Shown here: in pieces, positions 10,901 to 22,213 of the stretch
Layout: the number at the start of each line of letters is the position of its first letter
Position numbering within the stretch: position 1 is the stretch's first letter
Assembly (NCBI GenBank): GCA_943736015.1
Contig: OX031060.1
Location: 19,855,231-19,919,230 of the forward strand
From: Tridacna crocea
Taxonomy: Eukaryota; Mollusca; Bivalvia; Cardiida; Cardiidae
Direction: 5' to 3'
DNA length: 64,000 bases
The notes under the pieces: generated by a model
Told to the model about the DNA's origin: nothing
The model's database searches: none
What the model saw: only the letters and a program-made list of their open reading frames with translations
Made by a program: the position numbers and the translations under genes

Positions 10901-13900
10901 TTTTTTTTCTTGAACGTTTTACCAAACGAAAAATTTATAGACTAGTCGAAATTGAAAGCATTTGCAGACGACAAAATAAATATGACTGAAAAATCAAAAT
11001 TTGATTTGGGAAAGGGTAGAAAAAATTGTAGGAAAAGGAGAAAATGCTGATTACCAGCATTTTCTTCTTTTCCCACAATCTTTTCTAAAGGCTTCTTTCT
11101 CAAGGTCTTGAAAAGTAAGAATTGTGTGGTAATGGCTTAAACAACCAGAAAGAAAGCTTTTGAAAGTATTTTGAGAAAAATAGAAATTGTTTAATACTTG
11201 CAGTTTATCCTTATATAAAAAAAAATGTTTTGTTGACCTATCGGAGAATTTCTGCTAGTTTGTACCATTTTCTTATTTGTTGTCTGCAGATACTTTCAAT
11301 TTGGATGCACTTTAATTTTGTTGTTTGGGAAAGAGTTATTCAGTGAATTAGATTTGCATTAGACAAATTTAGAAAAAAAAAAAAATTTTTCCGTTAACCC
11401 ATTACCACACAATCCCTGCTTTTGATGACCCTGAGAAAGTAGCCTTTAGTAAACATAGTGGAAAAAGGAGAAAATGCTGGTAACCAGCATTTTCTCCTTT
11501 TTCACACAATGTTTTCTACCCTTCACTAAACAAATTTCAAATTTTCAGTCACTTTTATATTGTTGTCTGCAAATGCTTGCAATTTGGACAAACCTAAAAT
11601 TTTGTCGTTTGGTAATGAGTTAAATAGTCTCTCAGATTAAGATCAGATTTTTTTTTGCCCAGAAACATGATGAAATAGATTTTATGGATCAACAGTTATA
11701 TTTATGATGACATGCTTGGTACAATGGATCACATAGGTGCATTAACTCTTTACCAGATCACAATTTTTTAGACTGGTCCAAATTTAAGGCACATGCAGAC
11801 GACAAAATAAACGTTACTCAAAAATTGATAGTTGTTTCTAGCAAGGTAGAAAACATTGTGAGAAAAGGAGAAAATGCTGGTTACCAGCATTTTGTCCTTT
11901 TCTCACAATGTTTTCAAAAGGCGTATATCTCAGGGTAGTTAAAACCAGGGATTGTTTGGTAAAGGGTTAACTCTATACCAGACGACAATTTTTTAGGCTT
12001 CTTCAAATTGAAAGAATTTGGAGACAACAAAATAAATTTGACTCAAAGTCTGTGCTGGGTAGGGTAGAAAACATTGTGGGAAGAGGAGAAAATGCTGGTT
12101 ACCACCATTTTCTTTTGTTTCTACAGTGTTTTCAGAAGGCTTCTTCCTCAGGGTCATCAAAAGTCGTCATTATGTGGTAAAGAGTTAAACCACCTTTGCA
12201 AATTAAAGTCACAAAATATATTTGGTTACAGAGGGTGAGGTTTGTTCATTATCTCCCGATAGATGGCTTTCTACAAATACACATCTGTCTAATTTGGGCA
12301 TCCTGGGTACAGACCCATTACTTTGAATTTCAAACTAAAATAAACGTTTACTCAATAAAACGCTACCTGGTGCAATTCATTCAACTGTGATCAGCAGTTT
12401 AGAGAAATGTAGAGCTAAAATATGCCTGACTTTTCCTCAAATGTATTGATAAAAGCCATGTTCTCCATTGCTCATTTATAGCGCATATTACCACAATCCC
12501 CCCCAATATTTGGGGGAGTGATATGTCATAAAATTATTATAAGATGGGTCGAGTCTTTGAAGAATATGACAAGCACAGACAACTCGGTTAAAATTTGTTA
12601 ACAATTCAAGTGCCTGTTGTAAGTAATAGTAATCATAGACTTACTGCCTAATATAATGCATTTTGTTATCAGAGTAACGGCCTTTAACGGTTTACTAAAG
12701 AATCCCTGGTTCCAGAGGAAAAAGCCTTCTGAAAACATTGTGGGAAAAGGAGAAAATGCTGGTAACCAGCATTTTCTCCTTTTCCCACAATGTTTTCTAC
12801 TCTTCTTAACCAAATTTCAATTTTTGAGCCACAGTTTTTTGTTTTTTTTTTGTCTGCAAAAATACTTTTCCTTCCACTCTGACACCAATACCTTTCAGTT
12901 ACATTGAAAATTTTCTTTAGCTCTGTGCCGTGGTTGGTGTATTGGTCTTTTAAACCCCAAAAAATGAGGATCTTTTTACCGTATTGGTTCAAATCCCAAC
13001 TGGGCAATTTAGATTTCAGTTTTTTTTATTGTTCCATGTTTATAAGAACTTAAACTTACTTTTACCTTTTTTCGTTTATACATTCAGGTGTTGCAGGTTC
13101 CTATGGGTTTCCCATGAGCTCCTTCTTAAAGACAAAACAGTTTCATCTTGGTCAGACAGCAAGAAATCTTGCTTCTCAGTCTGTAATAAGACTGGCAGAG
13201 TCTGAGGTTTGTTTTAAACCCTTTCCCAACGACAAATTTTAGACTCTTCCAAACTGAAAAGGTTTGCAGATGACAATTTCAAATTTGATGAAAATGATAG
13301 AAATTTCTCCAAATGGGTAGAAAACACTGTGGGAAAAGGAGAAATTGCTCATTATGAGCAATTTCTCCTTTTCCCGCAGTGTTTTTAAAAGACTTGTACT
13401 GCAGACACGTAAAAGGAAGGGCTTGTTTGGAAAAGGGTTAATGTCTTATAGCATGAAAGCCTGTCCATAATAAGATTGTAGAACAAGAATAGTCTTGCAA
13501 ACCATGGTAGTCTCAGTTTGATCAATTTTCCTTAATACCGAGTACTTTACCAAGTACTGTTTATATAACTTTTCATCCCTTTTTAGTTTATGGCACTGCA
13601 AAATATTGTGGAAAAGGAATTATTTCACATAACCGTGAATAATAGTACTAGTTTCTTTCTCTGAATGTTTCCATATTTTAAAAAATGGAAAACAACAGTT
13701 TTACTGCATGTGGTAAATAATACCTTTTTACCAAACAATCAATTTCAAAAAAAATCAAATTTTAAAGTATTTGCAGACAACAGAATAGATTTTACTCCAA
13801 AATTAAATCATTGCTTTTGGAAAAATATTTTGCTGGTAACCAGCATTGTCAGTATCTCTTTTCTCCACAATATTTTCAGGACTTATCCTGTAGCTTCATC

Positions 13901-16900
13901 AGAAACGATTGTTTGGTAAAAGGTTAACTTATTATGTAACAACAAACTAATACCTTGTCCAATTTGAAAGCATCATTTTGCATGTAGGAGCCTTTCGAAA
14001 ACATTGTGGCAAAAGGTGAAATTGCTCGTGACGAGCAATTTTACCTTTTGTCACAATGTTTTCTATGCTCTCAAAAGGTGTCATTTACTATTAAGAAACA
14101 GCTTCATCCTTGCTATTATTTAGGGTCAATTAGAGATGCCATAGGAATGCATTATGGGGTAAAGGGTTAAAAAAAAAATGGGAAAATTTGGGAAAAGGAG
14201 AAACCATCATTTTTATCTTGTTTTGCAAAGTTTAAAAAAGCCATTTACATCAGGGCAGAGGAACTGTGACATTGTTTTGTAAAGGATAAAACAATTCAGG
14301 TTTCATTTTGAGTATTGTTTCCAGTTACAGGGAAGGAAGTTTTTTCCAAGAGCTGTCTTAGAAGTTCTCCTACAAAGGTTAAATGTCGATAGTTCCCTTA
14401 GACAAACAACAAGTTTGCGAGGTCTTGAGCAAAAATCAAAGTCACTACAGGAATTCCTAGCAAGAGCTTGTGAGAAATATGACATCACTCAAAAGGTTTG
14501 TGTGAATGTTTTATTATATACATGTACCTAGCAGTGAAATCCTGGAATTTCCCAGCGTTTTAAATTTTGATACCATCACTAGTGACGTATCAACTTTCAC
14601 TTTCACTTCCTGCAATAATTTAGGGACTACTTTTTTTTTCATTAAGCACTTATAGATAGTGTCAATTGTGAGTTCTATATTTTCAACCAGACAATCCAAC
14701 TATTTTTCACTTTCTTTGAAATTATGTATTCATCTGCAGTATGTCCCCAATTTCTTCTCTCTATCCAAAGTATTGATTTTGACTTTCAAACGAAAAATTA
14801 AAAATAATAATGTTAATAAGGTATATAATAAATAGAATAATCAACTGGTTATTTTTGATATGAAAAATATCTCATTCGGATGCTTCACAAGGCGTTTAAA
14901 AAAATCTCGTGCTGCGCACTCGTTTTTTCAACGCATCCTCGTGAGATATTTTTCATATCAAAAATAACCAGTTGATTATCCTCTATATCATATCCTGCTG
15001 TTGTGGTATTTCAGTCACAAAGTGACATATCACATACATGTACTTGTGTGTTTACCGAGTTTTAACTCCTTACCAGACGACAAAATACTAGACTGGTCCA
15101 AATTAAAAGCATTTGCAGACGACAAAATGAATGTGACTAAACAATTGAAATGTCATTAAGGAAGGGTAGGAAACATTGTGAGAAAAGGAGAAAATGCTCG
15201 TTACCAGCATTTTCTCCTTTTCCCATAATGTTTTCAAAAGGCTTCTTTGTCAGGCTCATTAAAAGTCGGGATTGTGTGGTAAAGAGTTAATCGTAAGTTA
15301 CCTCTCACTCTATGTGGAAAAAGTGAGTTTCTGCATTCCCATTATTTCTTAGTTTGAAAGTAACAGTTTCTGATAAACGATCTAGCCAATCAGAAATTAT
15401 GTTACTTTAAATATCTAGAATAATCGTAGGTGCATGTACTAGGTATGCAATTTAGAATGATTGTTGAATACCTAGCCAAAGCATTTCTACTATTTTTTTC
15501 ATGTATGTATATATACATATAAATTAAGAAACACCTAGCAGGCTGAAGTTTTAAGAATGTAATGTTTTATATCCCATTTTTCCTTTTTTCAGGTAGACGA
15601 TATACTCATAACAAACTTAATACAGGAACTTGCTGGCCATGAACGTAAATTGGCTGCGTTCTTTCAACTGCGTACTGTACTGGCACCCTGCATTGAATCT
15701 CTGATTGTACTTGACAGGGCCCATTTTCTTCTGGAACAGGTAGTCAGCATGAAAGCCTGTATCTTAACTCATTACCAAACAACAACATTTTAGACTTGCC
15801 CAAATCGAAAGCATTTGCAGACGAGAACATAAAAGTGACTGAAAATTTGAAATTTGTTTTGTGACGGGTAGAAACCATTGTGAGAAAAGGAGTAAATGCT
15901 GGTTACCAGCATTTTCTCCTTTTCCCACAATGTTTTCTAAAGGCTTCTTTTTCAGGGGCGTCAAAAGTAGGGATTTTGTGGTAATGGGTTAAACTGGTGC
16001 TCTGTTAATCCTTTACCATACATACAACCCCATATATACTTCCAACATAATTGAAATTAATTGCTTTTGAGCCAGTATTGACTCATTTTCCCATGATGTT
16101 CTTTACCTTTTAAGAAAAAAAAAATCTATCTATTGTGTGGCATGTAATATGACCAAGTTCAATTCACCTTATAAAGACCCTCAGAAAGAAACCTTTTGAA
16201 ATTACTGAAGGAAAAGTAGAAAATGCTGGTAACCAGCATTTTCTTTTTTTCCCACAATGCTTTCTACCCTACTGGAGACAAATTTCAATTTTTGAGTTAC
16301 ATCTAAATTGTCATCTTCACGTCCTTTCAGTTTGGACCAGTTTAAAATTTTGTCGTTTGGTAAAGAGTGAAGAATTTTGTCTGTTGAAGACTTTACCTTA
16401 AAACTTTTGTCTGTTGAAGACTTTACCTTAAAACGGCCTTTTTCATCTTGCAGATCACTTTGAGAAATAAAGTGGTTATGGAGAAATTATGCTGAGCAAT
16501 TAAATTCTCTTTTTGCTAGTGTTTTGAGATTTATTTGTCTATCAAGCTTCATATCATGGTGACTATCCGTATTTTAGGACATATTCAATTTGTTTGCTAT
16601 AAATTTGTGACCCGTCACACAAGCATGGACCTTCTGGGAACTGCAAAAAGTGTCAATCCTGGTCAGACTGTACAAATTGCGCAAGCTGACCAGGGTTGAC
16701 AGTTTTCGCCTTAATGATATTTTCTGTATGAAAAGTGGTCATTCTACCTTCTTACACTATCATTTTTGAACTATCAACTTAAATTGACCAGCACTATCTA
16801 TGGGTTGTTTTCATGTAATTGATGTAAGGAATTCCCAGATTGTCCCTTTTCGCGTGACAGGTCACATATCTGAAGGATGTAATGGGATGTGATCGGATAA

Positions 16901-19900
16901 AGAAGGGAACTGTGTGGTAGGTAGTAATACATGATATGATTTTGATCCTCAAGAGGCTGATACCTTAGCTAGGCCAATTTGTTTTTGAGGATTGATGATT
17001 ATCATTCAGCCAGCGTTCATTCCTTTTTCACCACATAGGAAAGAGCTGTTGCACTTTGGCAACAGGGGGTTCATGTAAAAAGAGTTTATTTCATCAGCTT
17101 ATGATTGATAAGGGGAAATATTTGCCAAAAAAGGGAAAGGTATGCGAAAATAACAAGTGCCGTAAGGCGCAAGTTATATTTTTGCGGACCTTTCCCTTTT
17201 GAGGCAAATATTTCCCCATATTAACCACAAGCTGATGAAATAAATTATATATTCCCCTTGATTATTTTGCCAACAAATGCCACTTTTAAAACTAGTGATC
17301 TCAAGTCAATTAACTAGATTTCAGCAATATTCACTGTGATGGGGAAATAATTCCCCCCAGCTTAAATTATTTCATTTCTTTACCCATAAAATTTTTAAAA
17401 ATAGACACATAAAATATAATATAGTAGGTTACCACATTATGGATTCAGTTTGTATAATTAGACAATAAATCCTGAGGTAGATTGGTCCTTTGACACACAG
17501 AAACTGATCAGTAACAAAAAGTTTTGATCCAAGTTGGCCTGCATATAATGTGCGGGCTGACCTATGTCCGTACTTCTTGTAAAATCATTAATCCCCCTTT
17601 TCACCAAGTATGCATTAATTCTTTCCACAGCAGTTGGGTTGGAAAATAGCTTGTTGCTTGATATAGGTGTCTTGCCAAGTGCTGCTCAAAGTAAGTTCAA
17701 GAAAATATTGATAGGTGCATTTACTGCTGTGATAGGAATTAGTAGTGTTGAAAATCAGTAAAAATATTTACAGCAATAGAGGAAAAGATAAAAAACAAGA
17801 GGACCATGTTGGTCCTATATCGCTGACCTGAGTACCACGCAGCAAAGGTCTAAAATAAAGATAAATACCACATATCATGGTTCAAAGCCAAATGATAATG
17901 AAACATGAGCAGCAAATTGTTGCAATTTAACTTGGGACTTCAAAGTTCCGTTCCCGACAAGCAAGAAATACTGTAAAAATGAAGATCAAAGTGGAATTAC
18001 TCAAAATTCCTGCTAGGTAGAGTTATTGTTTTTGCATACTGTACTCCGTAATATTGCAACAAACATGCATACCAAGTTTGAAGTCGTTCTGACTTGAGAT
18101 GACAATTTATTTCGGACAGGCACTAAATGATGTAAAAATGACATTCACAAAGGGAAATAGCTCAAAGACAGCACAAGGTAGAGTTACAATTCTTAGGCAC
18201 TGCACTTCTAAATATTGCAACAAATAAGCATACCAAATTTCAAGTAATTCCTACTTAAGATGACAAAGTTTTGCTTCAGACAAGCAAGAAATGCTATAAA
18301 AATGATGGCCAAAGGGGGAATAACACAAAATTTGTGCTGGGAAGTGTTATGGTTCTTGTGCACTGCACTCCATAACTTTTCAACAATCATGCATATCAAA
18401 TTTGAAGATGTTCAGGCTGTAGATGACAAAGTTATATTCCAGACTAGCAGAAAATGCTGTAAAAATGATAATCAAAGGGAAATAACTCATAGACAATATG
18501 AGGTAGAGTTATGGTTCTTCCACACTGCACTCTGTATTATTGCAACAAACACAAATACCAAGTTTCAAGTCAATCAGACTGGGGATGACAAAGTTATGCG
18601 CCGGACTAAGAACTATTTTAAAGAACTTTCTTATTCAAGGGCAAATAACTCCAGGTGTTCTAGTTTGATTACACCCATAATCAAACTCATCCAAGATCTA
18701 ATAATCATGTATATTTTGACCAAGTTTGGACTAATTGGTTGATATTTGTAGTGTAAACAAAGCGAAATATAGCAATTTTTCAAATTCAAGGGCAAATTAC
18801 TCCAGTTGTTCTGGTCTGATTACATCCAGAATCAAACTTACCCGAGATCTAATGATCATGTATATTTTTACCAAGTTTTGTGCTGATTGGTTAATAACTG
18901 TAGATGCTAGAGTGTAAACAAAGTCAAATATAGCAATTTTTCTAATTCAAGGGCAAATAACTCCAGTCATTCTCATCTGATTTGACCCTTAATCACACTT
19001 ATACAAGATCTTATGGTTATATATATTTTGGCCAAGTTTACTGCTGACTGGTTAAAAATTGTAGATGCTAGAGAGTAAACAATGTCAAATATAGCAATTT
19101 TTCAAATTCAAGGGCAAGTAACTCCAGACGTTTTGGTCTGATTAGACCCATCCGAGATCTTATGGTCATATATATTTTGACCAAATTTGGTGGCGATTGG
19201 TTGATAATTGTAGATGCTAGAGTGTAAACAGTCAAATATAGCAATTTTTCCAATTTAAGGGCAAATAACCCTAGATGTTCTGGTCAGATTAGACCGATAA
19301 TGGAACTCATCCGAGATCTTATGGTCATGTATATTTTGACCAAGTTTGGTGCCGATCAGTTGATATTTGTAGATGCTAGGGTGTAAACAAAGTGAAATAC
19401 AATGTATAGCAATTTTTCTAATTCAAGGGCAAATAATTCCAGATGAACTGGTCCAATTTGACCCAAAATCGAAGTCATCCGAGATCTTATGGTCATACAT
19501 ATTTTGACCAAATTTGGTGCCAATTGGTTGATAATTGTAGATGCTAAAGTTTAAACAAAGTAAAATATAGCAATTTTTCCAATTCAAGGGCAAATAACTC
19601 CAGATGTTATGGTCCGATTTGACCCAAAATCAAAATCATCCGAGATCTTATGGTCATATATATTTTGACCAAGTTTGGTGCTGATTGGTTGATATTTGTA
19701 GATGCTTGAGTGTAAACAAGAAAATGTGAACGGACGGACGGATGACAGATTGACGACGGACAGTGAGTGATCACAATAGCTCACTCTGAGCACTTTGTGC
19801 TCAGGTGAGCTAAAAAGACTGAAAAACTCACCCTGTGATATTTGTTTACTTTTTTCAGGCTAACATGAAGGATGTAAACATTGTGAAGATATTTGACCCA

Positions 19901-19951
19901 GTGAAGTCGCCAAGGTGTTATGCAATTATTGCAAGCAAGAGGGACAAATAG
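7276..19951 (+). CDS. METTL25: METTL25 (methyltransferase-like protein 25), complete, six coding exons
   Basis: Putative S-adenosylmethionine-dependent methyltransferase of the METTL25/RRNAD1 group; its substrate is not certain to me. Coding exons: 7276-7947, 9706-10471, 13088-13206, 14325-14495, 15593-15739, 19859-19951. All joins keep frame and give 655 residues, against about 600 in vertebrates. Motifs: SNAH-like LANAHATDF near residue 40; MSEKKSHEIERM before the core; SAM-binding motif I VIDFGSGKGYL at about 225-235; a long low-conservation insert; TGLHTCGNLA near 433-442; VGCCYHLL near 461-468; LAPCIESLIVLDR; and the C-terminal FDPVKSPRCYAIIA. The ATG at 7276 is preceded in frame by TAG at 7252. 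A plausible acceptor (TTTCAG, ending 7234) implies a non-coding first exon upstream. Introns are rich in hairpin MITEs. Introns 1 and 5 are the longest of those I checked (1.8 and 4.1 kb). Confidence 0.94.
8372..8840. mobile_element. Two degenerate type-1 MITEs side by side
   Basis: The first runs from CTTTACCAAACAATAAAG to GTGGTAAAGAGTTGA (about 8611); the second from CCTTTACCACACAATTAC onward with AAAATGCTGGTAACTAG and no clean right end. A further stub lies at 8125-8260. Confidence 0.6.
8887..9102. mobile_element. Type-1 hairpin MITE
   Basis: TTAA at 8887. One hairpin arm is shortened (AAAATGCTGGTAACCTTTTC), and the right end GTGTGGTAAAGAGGTTA is mutated. A second partial copy follows at 9185-9260. 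Confidence 0.75.
9431..9658. mobile_element. Type-3 hairpin MITE, intact
   Basis: 228 bp; TTAA at 9431 and 9655; ends CCCTTTCCCAAACAA and TTGTTTGGGAAAGGG (perfect). Palindrome of 33-base arms around CTCGTAACGAG with ACACTGTGGG/CCCACAGTGT. Close to the METTL25 exon 2 acceptor. Confidence 0.95.
9706..10471 (+). CDS. METTL25: METTL25 coding exon 2 (SAM-binding motif and HTCG motif)
   Basis: Acceptor TTTTTCAG/GTAATT; donor GGACAG/GTAAAT; exits in phase 1. Holds VIDFGSGKGYLGSYLSL and, after a Lys/Glu-rich insert, LLTGLHTCGNLA and CTVGCCYHLLTEEF. Confidence 0.93.
10529..10759. mobile_element. Type-1 hairpin MITE
   Basis: TTAA at 10529 and 10756; centre AATGCCGGTAACACGCATT is decayed. Begins 58 bases after the METTL25 exon 2 donor. 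Confidence 0.88.
10915..11142. mobile_element. Type-1 hairpin MITE
   Basis: Left end CGTTTTACCAAACGAAAA (TTAA mutated), right end GTGGTAATGGCTTAA; centre TGCTGATTACCAGCA. Confidence 0.8.
11394..11623. mobile_element. Type-1 hairpin MITE, intact
   Basis: 230 bp with TTAA at 11394 and 11620. Both hairpin arms have five A/T where most copies have four (GGAAAAAGG / CCTTTTTC). Confidence 0.93.
11742..11970. mobile_element. Type-1 hairpin MITE, shares its right TTAA with the next copy
   Basis: TTAA at 11742 and 11967. Arms GTGAGAAAAGG and CCTTTTCTCAC change together relative to the GGG/CCC consensus. Confidence 0.93.
11967..12188. mobile_element. Type-1 hairpin MITE abutting the previous copy
   Basis: Uses the same TTAA (11967-11970) as its left edge; right TTAA at 12185. 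Hairpin arms partly decayed. Confidence 0.9.
12685..12862. mobile_element. Partial hairpin MITE
   Basis: Starts near GGTTTACTAAAGAATCCCTG; perfect hairpin TGGGAAAAGGAGAAAATGCT around GGTAACC; right flank degenerates into a T-run. Confidence 0.75.
13088..13206 (+). CDS. METTL25: METTL25 coding exon 3
   Basis: Acceptor ATTCAG/GTGTTG; donor TCTGAG/GTTTGT. Encodes GVAGSYGFPMSSFLK followed by TARNLASQSVIRLAESE, the family's GFPMS segment. A MITE begins eight bases into the following intron. Confidence 0.9.
13214..13441. mobile_element. Type-3 hairpin MITE at the METTL25 exon 3 donor
   Basis: TTAA at 13214 and 13438; its first base is the eighth of the intron. Centre GCTCATTATGAGC; arms ACACTGTGGG / CCCGCAGTGT. 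Confidence 0.93.
13722..14170. mobile_element. Partial type-1 then type-2 hairpin MITE
   Basis: A decayed copy (13722-13927) is followed by a type-2 copy (about 13985-14170, TTAA at 14167) with GGCAAAAGGTGAAA and centre GCTCGTGACGAGC. A remnant continues to 14290, 35 bases before METTL25 exon 4. Confidence 0.8.
14325..14495 (+). CDS. METTL25: METTL25 coding exon 4
   Basis: Acceptor GTTTCCAG/TTACAG; donor CAAAAG/GTTTGT; 57 codons in phase 0. Encodes LQGRKFFPRAVLEVLLQRL, matching the ESLFYRAVLQ region of the family. A second AG six bases downstream would drop two residues and cannot be excluded. Confidence 0.88.
14835..14980. repeat. Hairpin MITE, ~47 bp arms
   Basis: GATAATCAACTGG-type arms: ATAATCAACTGGTTATTTTT at the left and its inverted copy at 14932-14979, extending to GAGATATTTTTCATATC. 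The loop contains GTGCTGCGCACTCG. Confidence 0.8.
15062..15290. mobile_element. Type-1 hairpin MITE, intact
   Basis: 229 bp, TTAA at 15062 and 15287; centre TGCTCGTTACCAGCA. Confidence 0.93.
15355..15412. repeat. Short hairpin repeat with AGCCAATCAGAAATT
   Basis: GAAAGTAACAGTTTCTGAT and AGCCAATCAGAAATTATG, then TTACTTT: imperfect hairpin, one of three copies (also 21250 and 60688). Confidence 0.65.
15593..15739 (+). CDS. METTL25: METTL25 coding exon 5
   Basis: Acceptor TTTTTTCAG/GTAGAC; donor GAACAG/GTAGTC; 49 codons. Encodes the conserved RTVLAPCIESLIVLDR helix. Confidence 0.92.
15764..15992. mobile_element. Type-1 hairpin MITE, intact, near METTL25 exon 5 donor
   Basis: TTAA at 15764 and 15989, starting 25 bases after the exon. 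Ends CTCATTACCAAAC and GTGGTAATGGG. Confidence 0.93.
16003..16372. mobile_element. Two degenerate type-1 MITE fragments
   Basis: A stub at 16003-16140 without a palindrome, then a copy at 16160-16372 with AAAATGCTGGTAACCAGC centre and TTTGGTAAAGAGTGA end. A 31-base tandem (GTCTGTTGAAGACTTTACC) follows at 16379-16436. Confidence 0.65.
16607..16865. repeat. MITE with GTGACCCGTCAC ends
   Basis: GTGACCCGTCAC (16607-16618) and GTGACAGGTCAC (16854-16865), inverted with one mismatch and themselves palindromic; internal GTCAATCCTGGTCAG/CTGACCAGGGTTGAC pair. Confidence 0.6.
17066..17425. repeat. Dispersed repeat with TTTATTTCATCAGCTT stem
   Basis: Stem GTTTATTTCATCAGCTT (17084-17100) pairs with AAGCTGATGAAATAAA (17229-17244). 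Inside, GGGAAATATTTGCC and GGCAAATATTTCCCC pair. Related copies at 47822-48089 and 59865-60150. Confidence 0.75.
17794..19816 (+). repeat. AACAAGAGG-headed, GGTGAGCTAAAAA-tailed element with internal tandem arrays
   Basis: Head AACAAGAGGACCATGTTGGT, where GGACCA/TGGTCC can pair. GCTGACCTGAG (17822-17832) is complementary in 10 of 11 bases to CTCAGGTGAGC (19800-19810), just before the TAAAAA tail. The inside has two diverged arrays: units of ~140 bp with GGGAAATAACTCA (17880-18600) and units of ~160 bp with TTCAAGGGCAAATAACTCC (18640-19700, about seven copies), then GGACGGACGGATGAC. Ends 43 bases before the METTL25 exon 6 acceptor. The open frames in it are not genes. Confidence 0.85.
19859..19951 (+). 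CDS. METTL25: METTL25 terminal coding exon 6
   Basis: Acceptor TTTTTTCAG/GCTAAC; 30 codons and TAG. Encodes VKIFDPVKSPRCYAIIASKRDK, the diagnostic METTL25 C terminus. A SINE fragment starts about 110 bases downstream, so the 3' UTR probably contains it. No clear AATAAA was seen near the stop. Confidence 0.93.
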   Translation, partial: ANMKDVNIVKIFDPVKSPRCYAIIASKRDK

Positions 19952-20062
19952 AAACAGTGTGGAGTTTGAACATAGCTGATGTGAATCTGTTACCATAAAA
20001 ACTCCAGCACAAAAGTTAATGTGAAAAGCATTGTGGGATATGAAGACACTGCAGGAAGACAC

Positions 20063-20145
20063 AGTACTGGTGTAGTTCCCAGGAAGCAGAATCGTGAGAG
20101 ATTAGTATAAGTTGTTAGAACTTGTTTCTAAGTTGATATAAAATA
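20063..20145 (+). repeat. SINE core fragment in METTL25 3' flank
   Basis: GTACTGGTGTAGTTCCCAGG then AGCAGAATCGTGAGAGATTA, the same core seen inverted at 24565 and 45955. No tRNA head here. Confidence 0.7.
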
Positions 20146-20154
20146 ATGAATAGT

Positions 20155-20380
20155 TCACTCATTATCAAACGACAAAACTTTAGGTTTGTCCAAATTGAAA
20201 ACATTTGCAGACGACAAAATAAAAGTAACAGAAATTTGAAATTTGTTTTGTGAAAGGTAGAAAATATTGTGGGAAAAGGAGAAAATACTGGTTACCAGCA
20301 TTTTCTCCTTTTCTCACAATGTTTTCGAAAGGCTTCTTTTTCAGGGGCGTCAACAGTACGGATTGTGTGGTGATGGATTA
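20155..20380. mobile_element. Type-1 hairpin MITE, ends mutated
   Basis: CTCATTATCAAACGACAAAA start, GTGTGGTGATGGATTAA end; centre ACTGGTTACCAGC. A degenerate relative lies at 20585-20780. Confidence 0.82.
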
Positions 20381-20997
20381 AAACTAAGATGCAGTTGCCC
20401 CTTTTTCCACAATGTTTTCAATTTCATTCTAGCAACAAGCATTTTCTTCAATCTTTTTATAGCCATACAAATAAATATCATATCATTTGATGTCTGATTT
20501 GTAATCTGAAATTGCACTAAATATGGAACAGTACCATTCATAATGCTAAAATCCAAATTTTGTCTCCTGATATAGATCTAACGCTTCACTAAACAATCCT
20601 TATTGTCACTGACCTTGCGGGTACTTTTGGAAAGTTGTGGGGAAGGAGAGAAAATGTTTGTAACTGGCACTCTCTCCTTTACACATAATGCTTTCTACCC
20701 TACTGGAGAGCATATAACTTCATTTGTATCAATTACAAATTTGTCCTCTGCAAATGCTTTCAATTTGGAAGAGTCTAACACTAAATGAAAGATACATATA
20801 AGTGTAATTTTATGACTCAGATATATGGAAAGCAATTTCTCCATTTTTTCCGAGCGTTCAGCTTCTTTTCCTTCATAATGTAAACTATACTGTCTCAGGA
20901 AAATCAGATGAAATAAATCTAGAATCGAAACATGTGTTTGCCTTGTTTTAATCTTTCAAATTTTATGTCATTTCTGTTTGATTCTGGCCCTGCTTGT

Positions 20998-21232
20998 TTA
21001 ACTCTTTACCGTACCAGAAAATTTATAGACTGATCCAAATCGAAAGCATTTGCAGATGACAAAATGAATGTATGTGACTGAAAAATTAAAATTTGATTAG
21101 GGAAGGATAGAAAACATTGTGAGAAAAGGAGAATGTGCTAGTTACCAGCATTTTCTCCCTTTCCCACAATGTTTTCATAAGCTTTCTTTCAGCAGGGTTG
21201 TCCAAAATCCAGATTGTGTTGTAAAGAGTTAA
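20998..21232. mobile_element. Type-1 hairpin MITE
   Basis: TTAA at 20998 and 21229; centre TGCTAGTTACCAGCA. Confidence 0.9.
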
Positions 21233-21249
21233 GGTATGGAATTCACAAC

Positions 21250-21312
21250 CTGTGAAAGTAACAGAACTTGATTGGCTAAACCGAATCAGAAGTTCTGTTA
21301 CTTTCACATTGA
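21250..21312. repeat. Short hairpin repeat (GTGAAAGTAACAGAACTT)
   Basis: TGTGAAAGTAACAGAACTTG pairs with AAGTTCTGTTACTTTCACA around a short loop; same family as 15355 and 60688. Confidence 0.75.
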
Positions 21313-22213
21313 CAAAATTCTGAAGAATAAGACCAAGAATGTACTTGAGAACGGTTGGTAAATATGGACCCTGGAGACCTTGGGTTCAGTAAGCTTGAAG
21401 CACTGGGCTTTTCTGCAAGATTATCCTTGAGCAAAACAGTTCAGAGCCCTTTCCTATCAGAAACCCAGGACAAGAATGAATAAGTGAGCTCTTAGCATAG
21501 TATGGGTGCACTGATATGGAAAAGGGGATAAAATTCTATGTGATCTATTAATCAATTACCACTGCCTTAATGTTACGTTGTCTATATAGTTATAAAAAAG
21601 TAATCTGTAAAGCCCTGAGATTGGATGATGAATAAAATGATTGTAAACTTATTTCAGACCGGTCCAAATTAAAAGCAGTTGCAGACAACAAAACGACTGT
21701 GACTGAAAAATTGTAATTTTGTTTGTGGTTGAAGAAATGGGAAATGCTGGTTATTTCACCTTTTCCCACAATGTTTTCAAAGGGTTTCTTTTTCAGGGTT
21801 GTTAAAAGTTGGTATTGTGTGGTAAAGAGATAATGACCCTGGAGAAGAAAGAATAAATTAGATGTCTGCCACTGCTTTCAATTTGGAATACTGGTAGTCT
21901 GAAATTTTGTCATCCAAAAAGATTTACTTTGAACCATCTTAGCCCTTTACCAGATAGTTTTTAGGTTGGCCAATTGGAAGCATTTGCAGACGACAAATGT
22001 GACTCAAAAGTTGGGGTTTGCTTTGGAAAGGCTAGAAAACAATGTGGGGAAAATGCTTCTTTCTCAGAATCCTTACAACGTGGGACTGTTTTGGTAAAAG
22101 CTCAAAACAGATTTTAATTTTTGTAAGTCCTACTTCCAACAGCTGATCATCATACTGCAGATCACACAGTCATGTTGGACATGTTGTCTGGAGCATGGCT
22201 ATATTTTAAGTTT
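21313..22213. other. Non-coding, two MITE fragments
   Basis: Partial type-1 MITE remnants at 21655-21832 and 21940-22100, the latter without a palindrome. Otherwise nothing recognised. Confidence 0.5.

Noticed and set aside
12684-13007. Open frames with [19 protein letters not shown]-like peptides, found many times (also 22221-22559, 52240-52512, 58711-58947, 59289-59738)
   Set aside because: They are translations of the MITE palindrome. The same peptide appears on both strands and runs only as far as the repeat.
12926-13010. tRNA-like stretch in METTL25 intron 2 (TTGGTTCAAATCCCAACTGG)
   Set aside because: B box only; no convincing stems and no known SINE tail.
18260-18742. 160-codon open frame in METTL25 intron 5
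   Set aside because: It lies within tandem units of the AACAAGAG element, with no family motif and no conserved frame among units.
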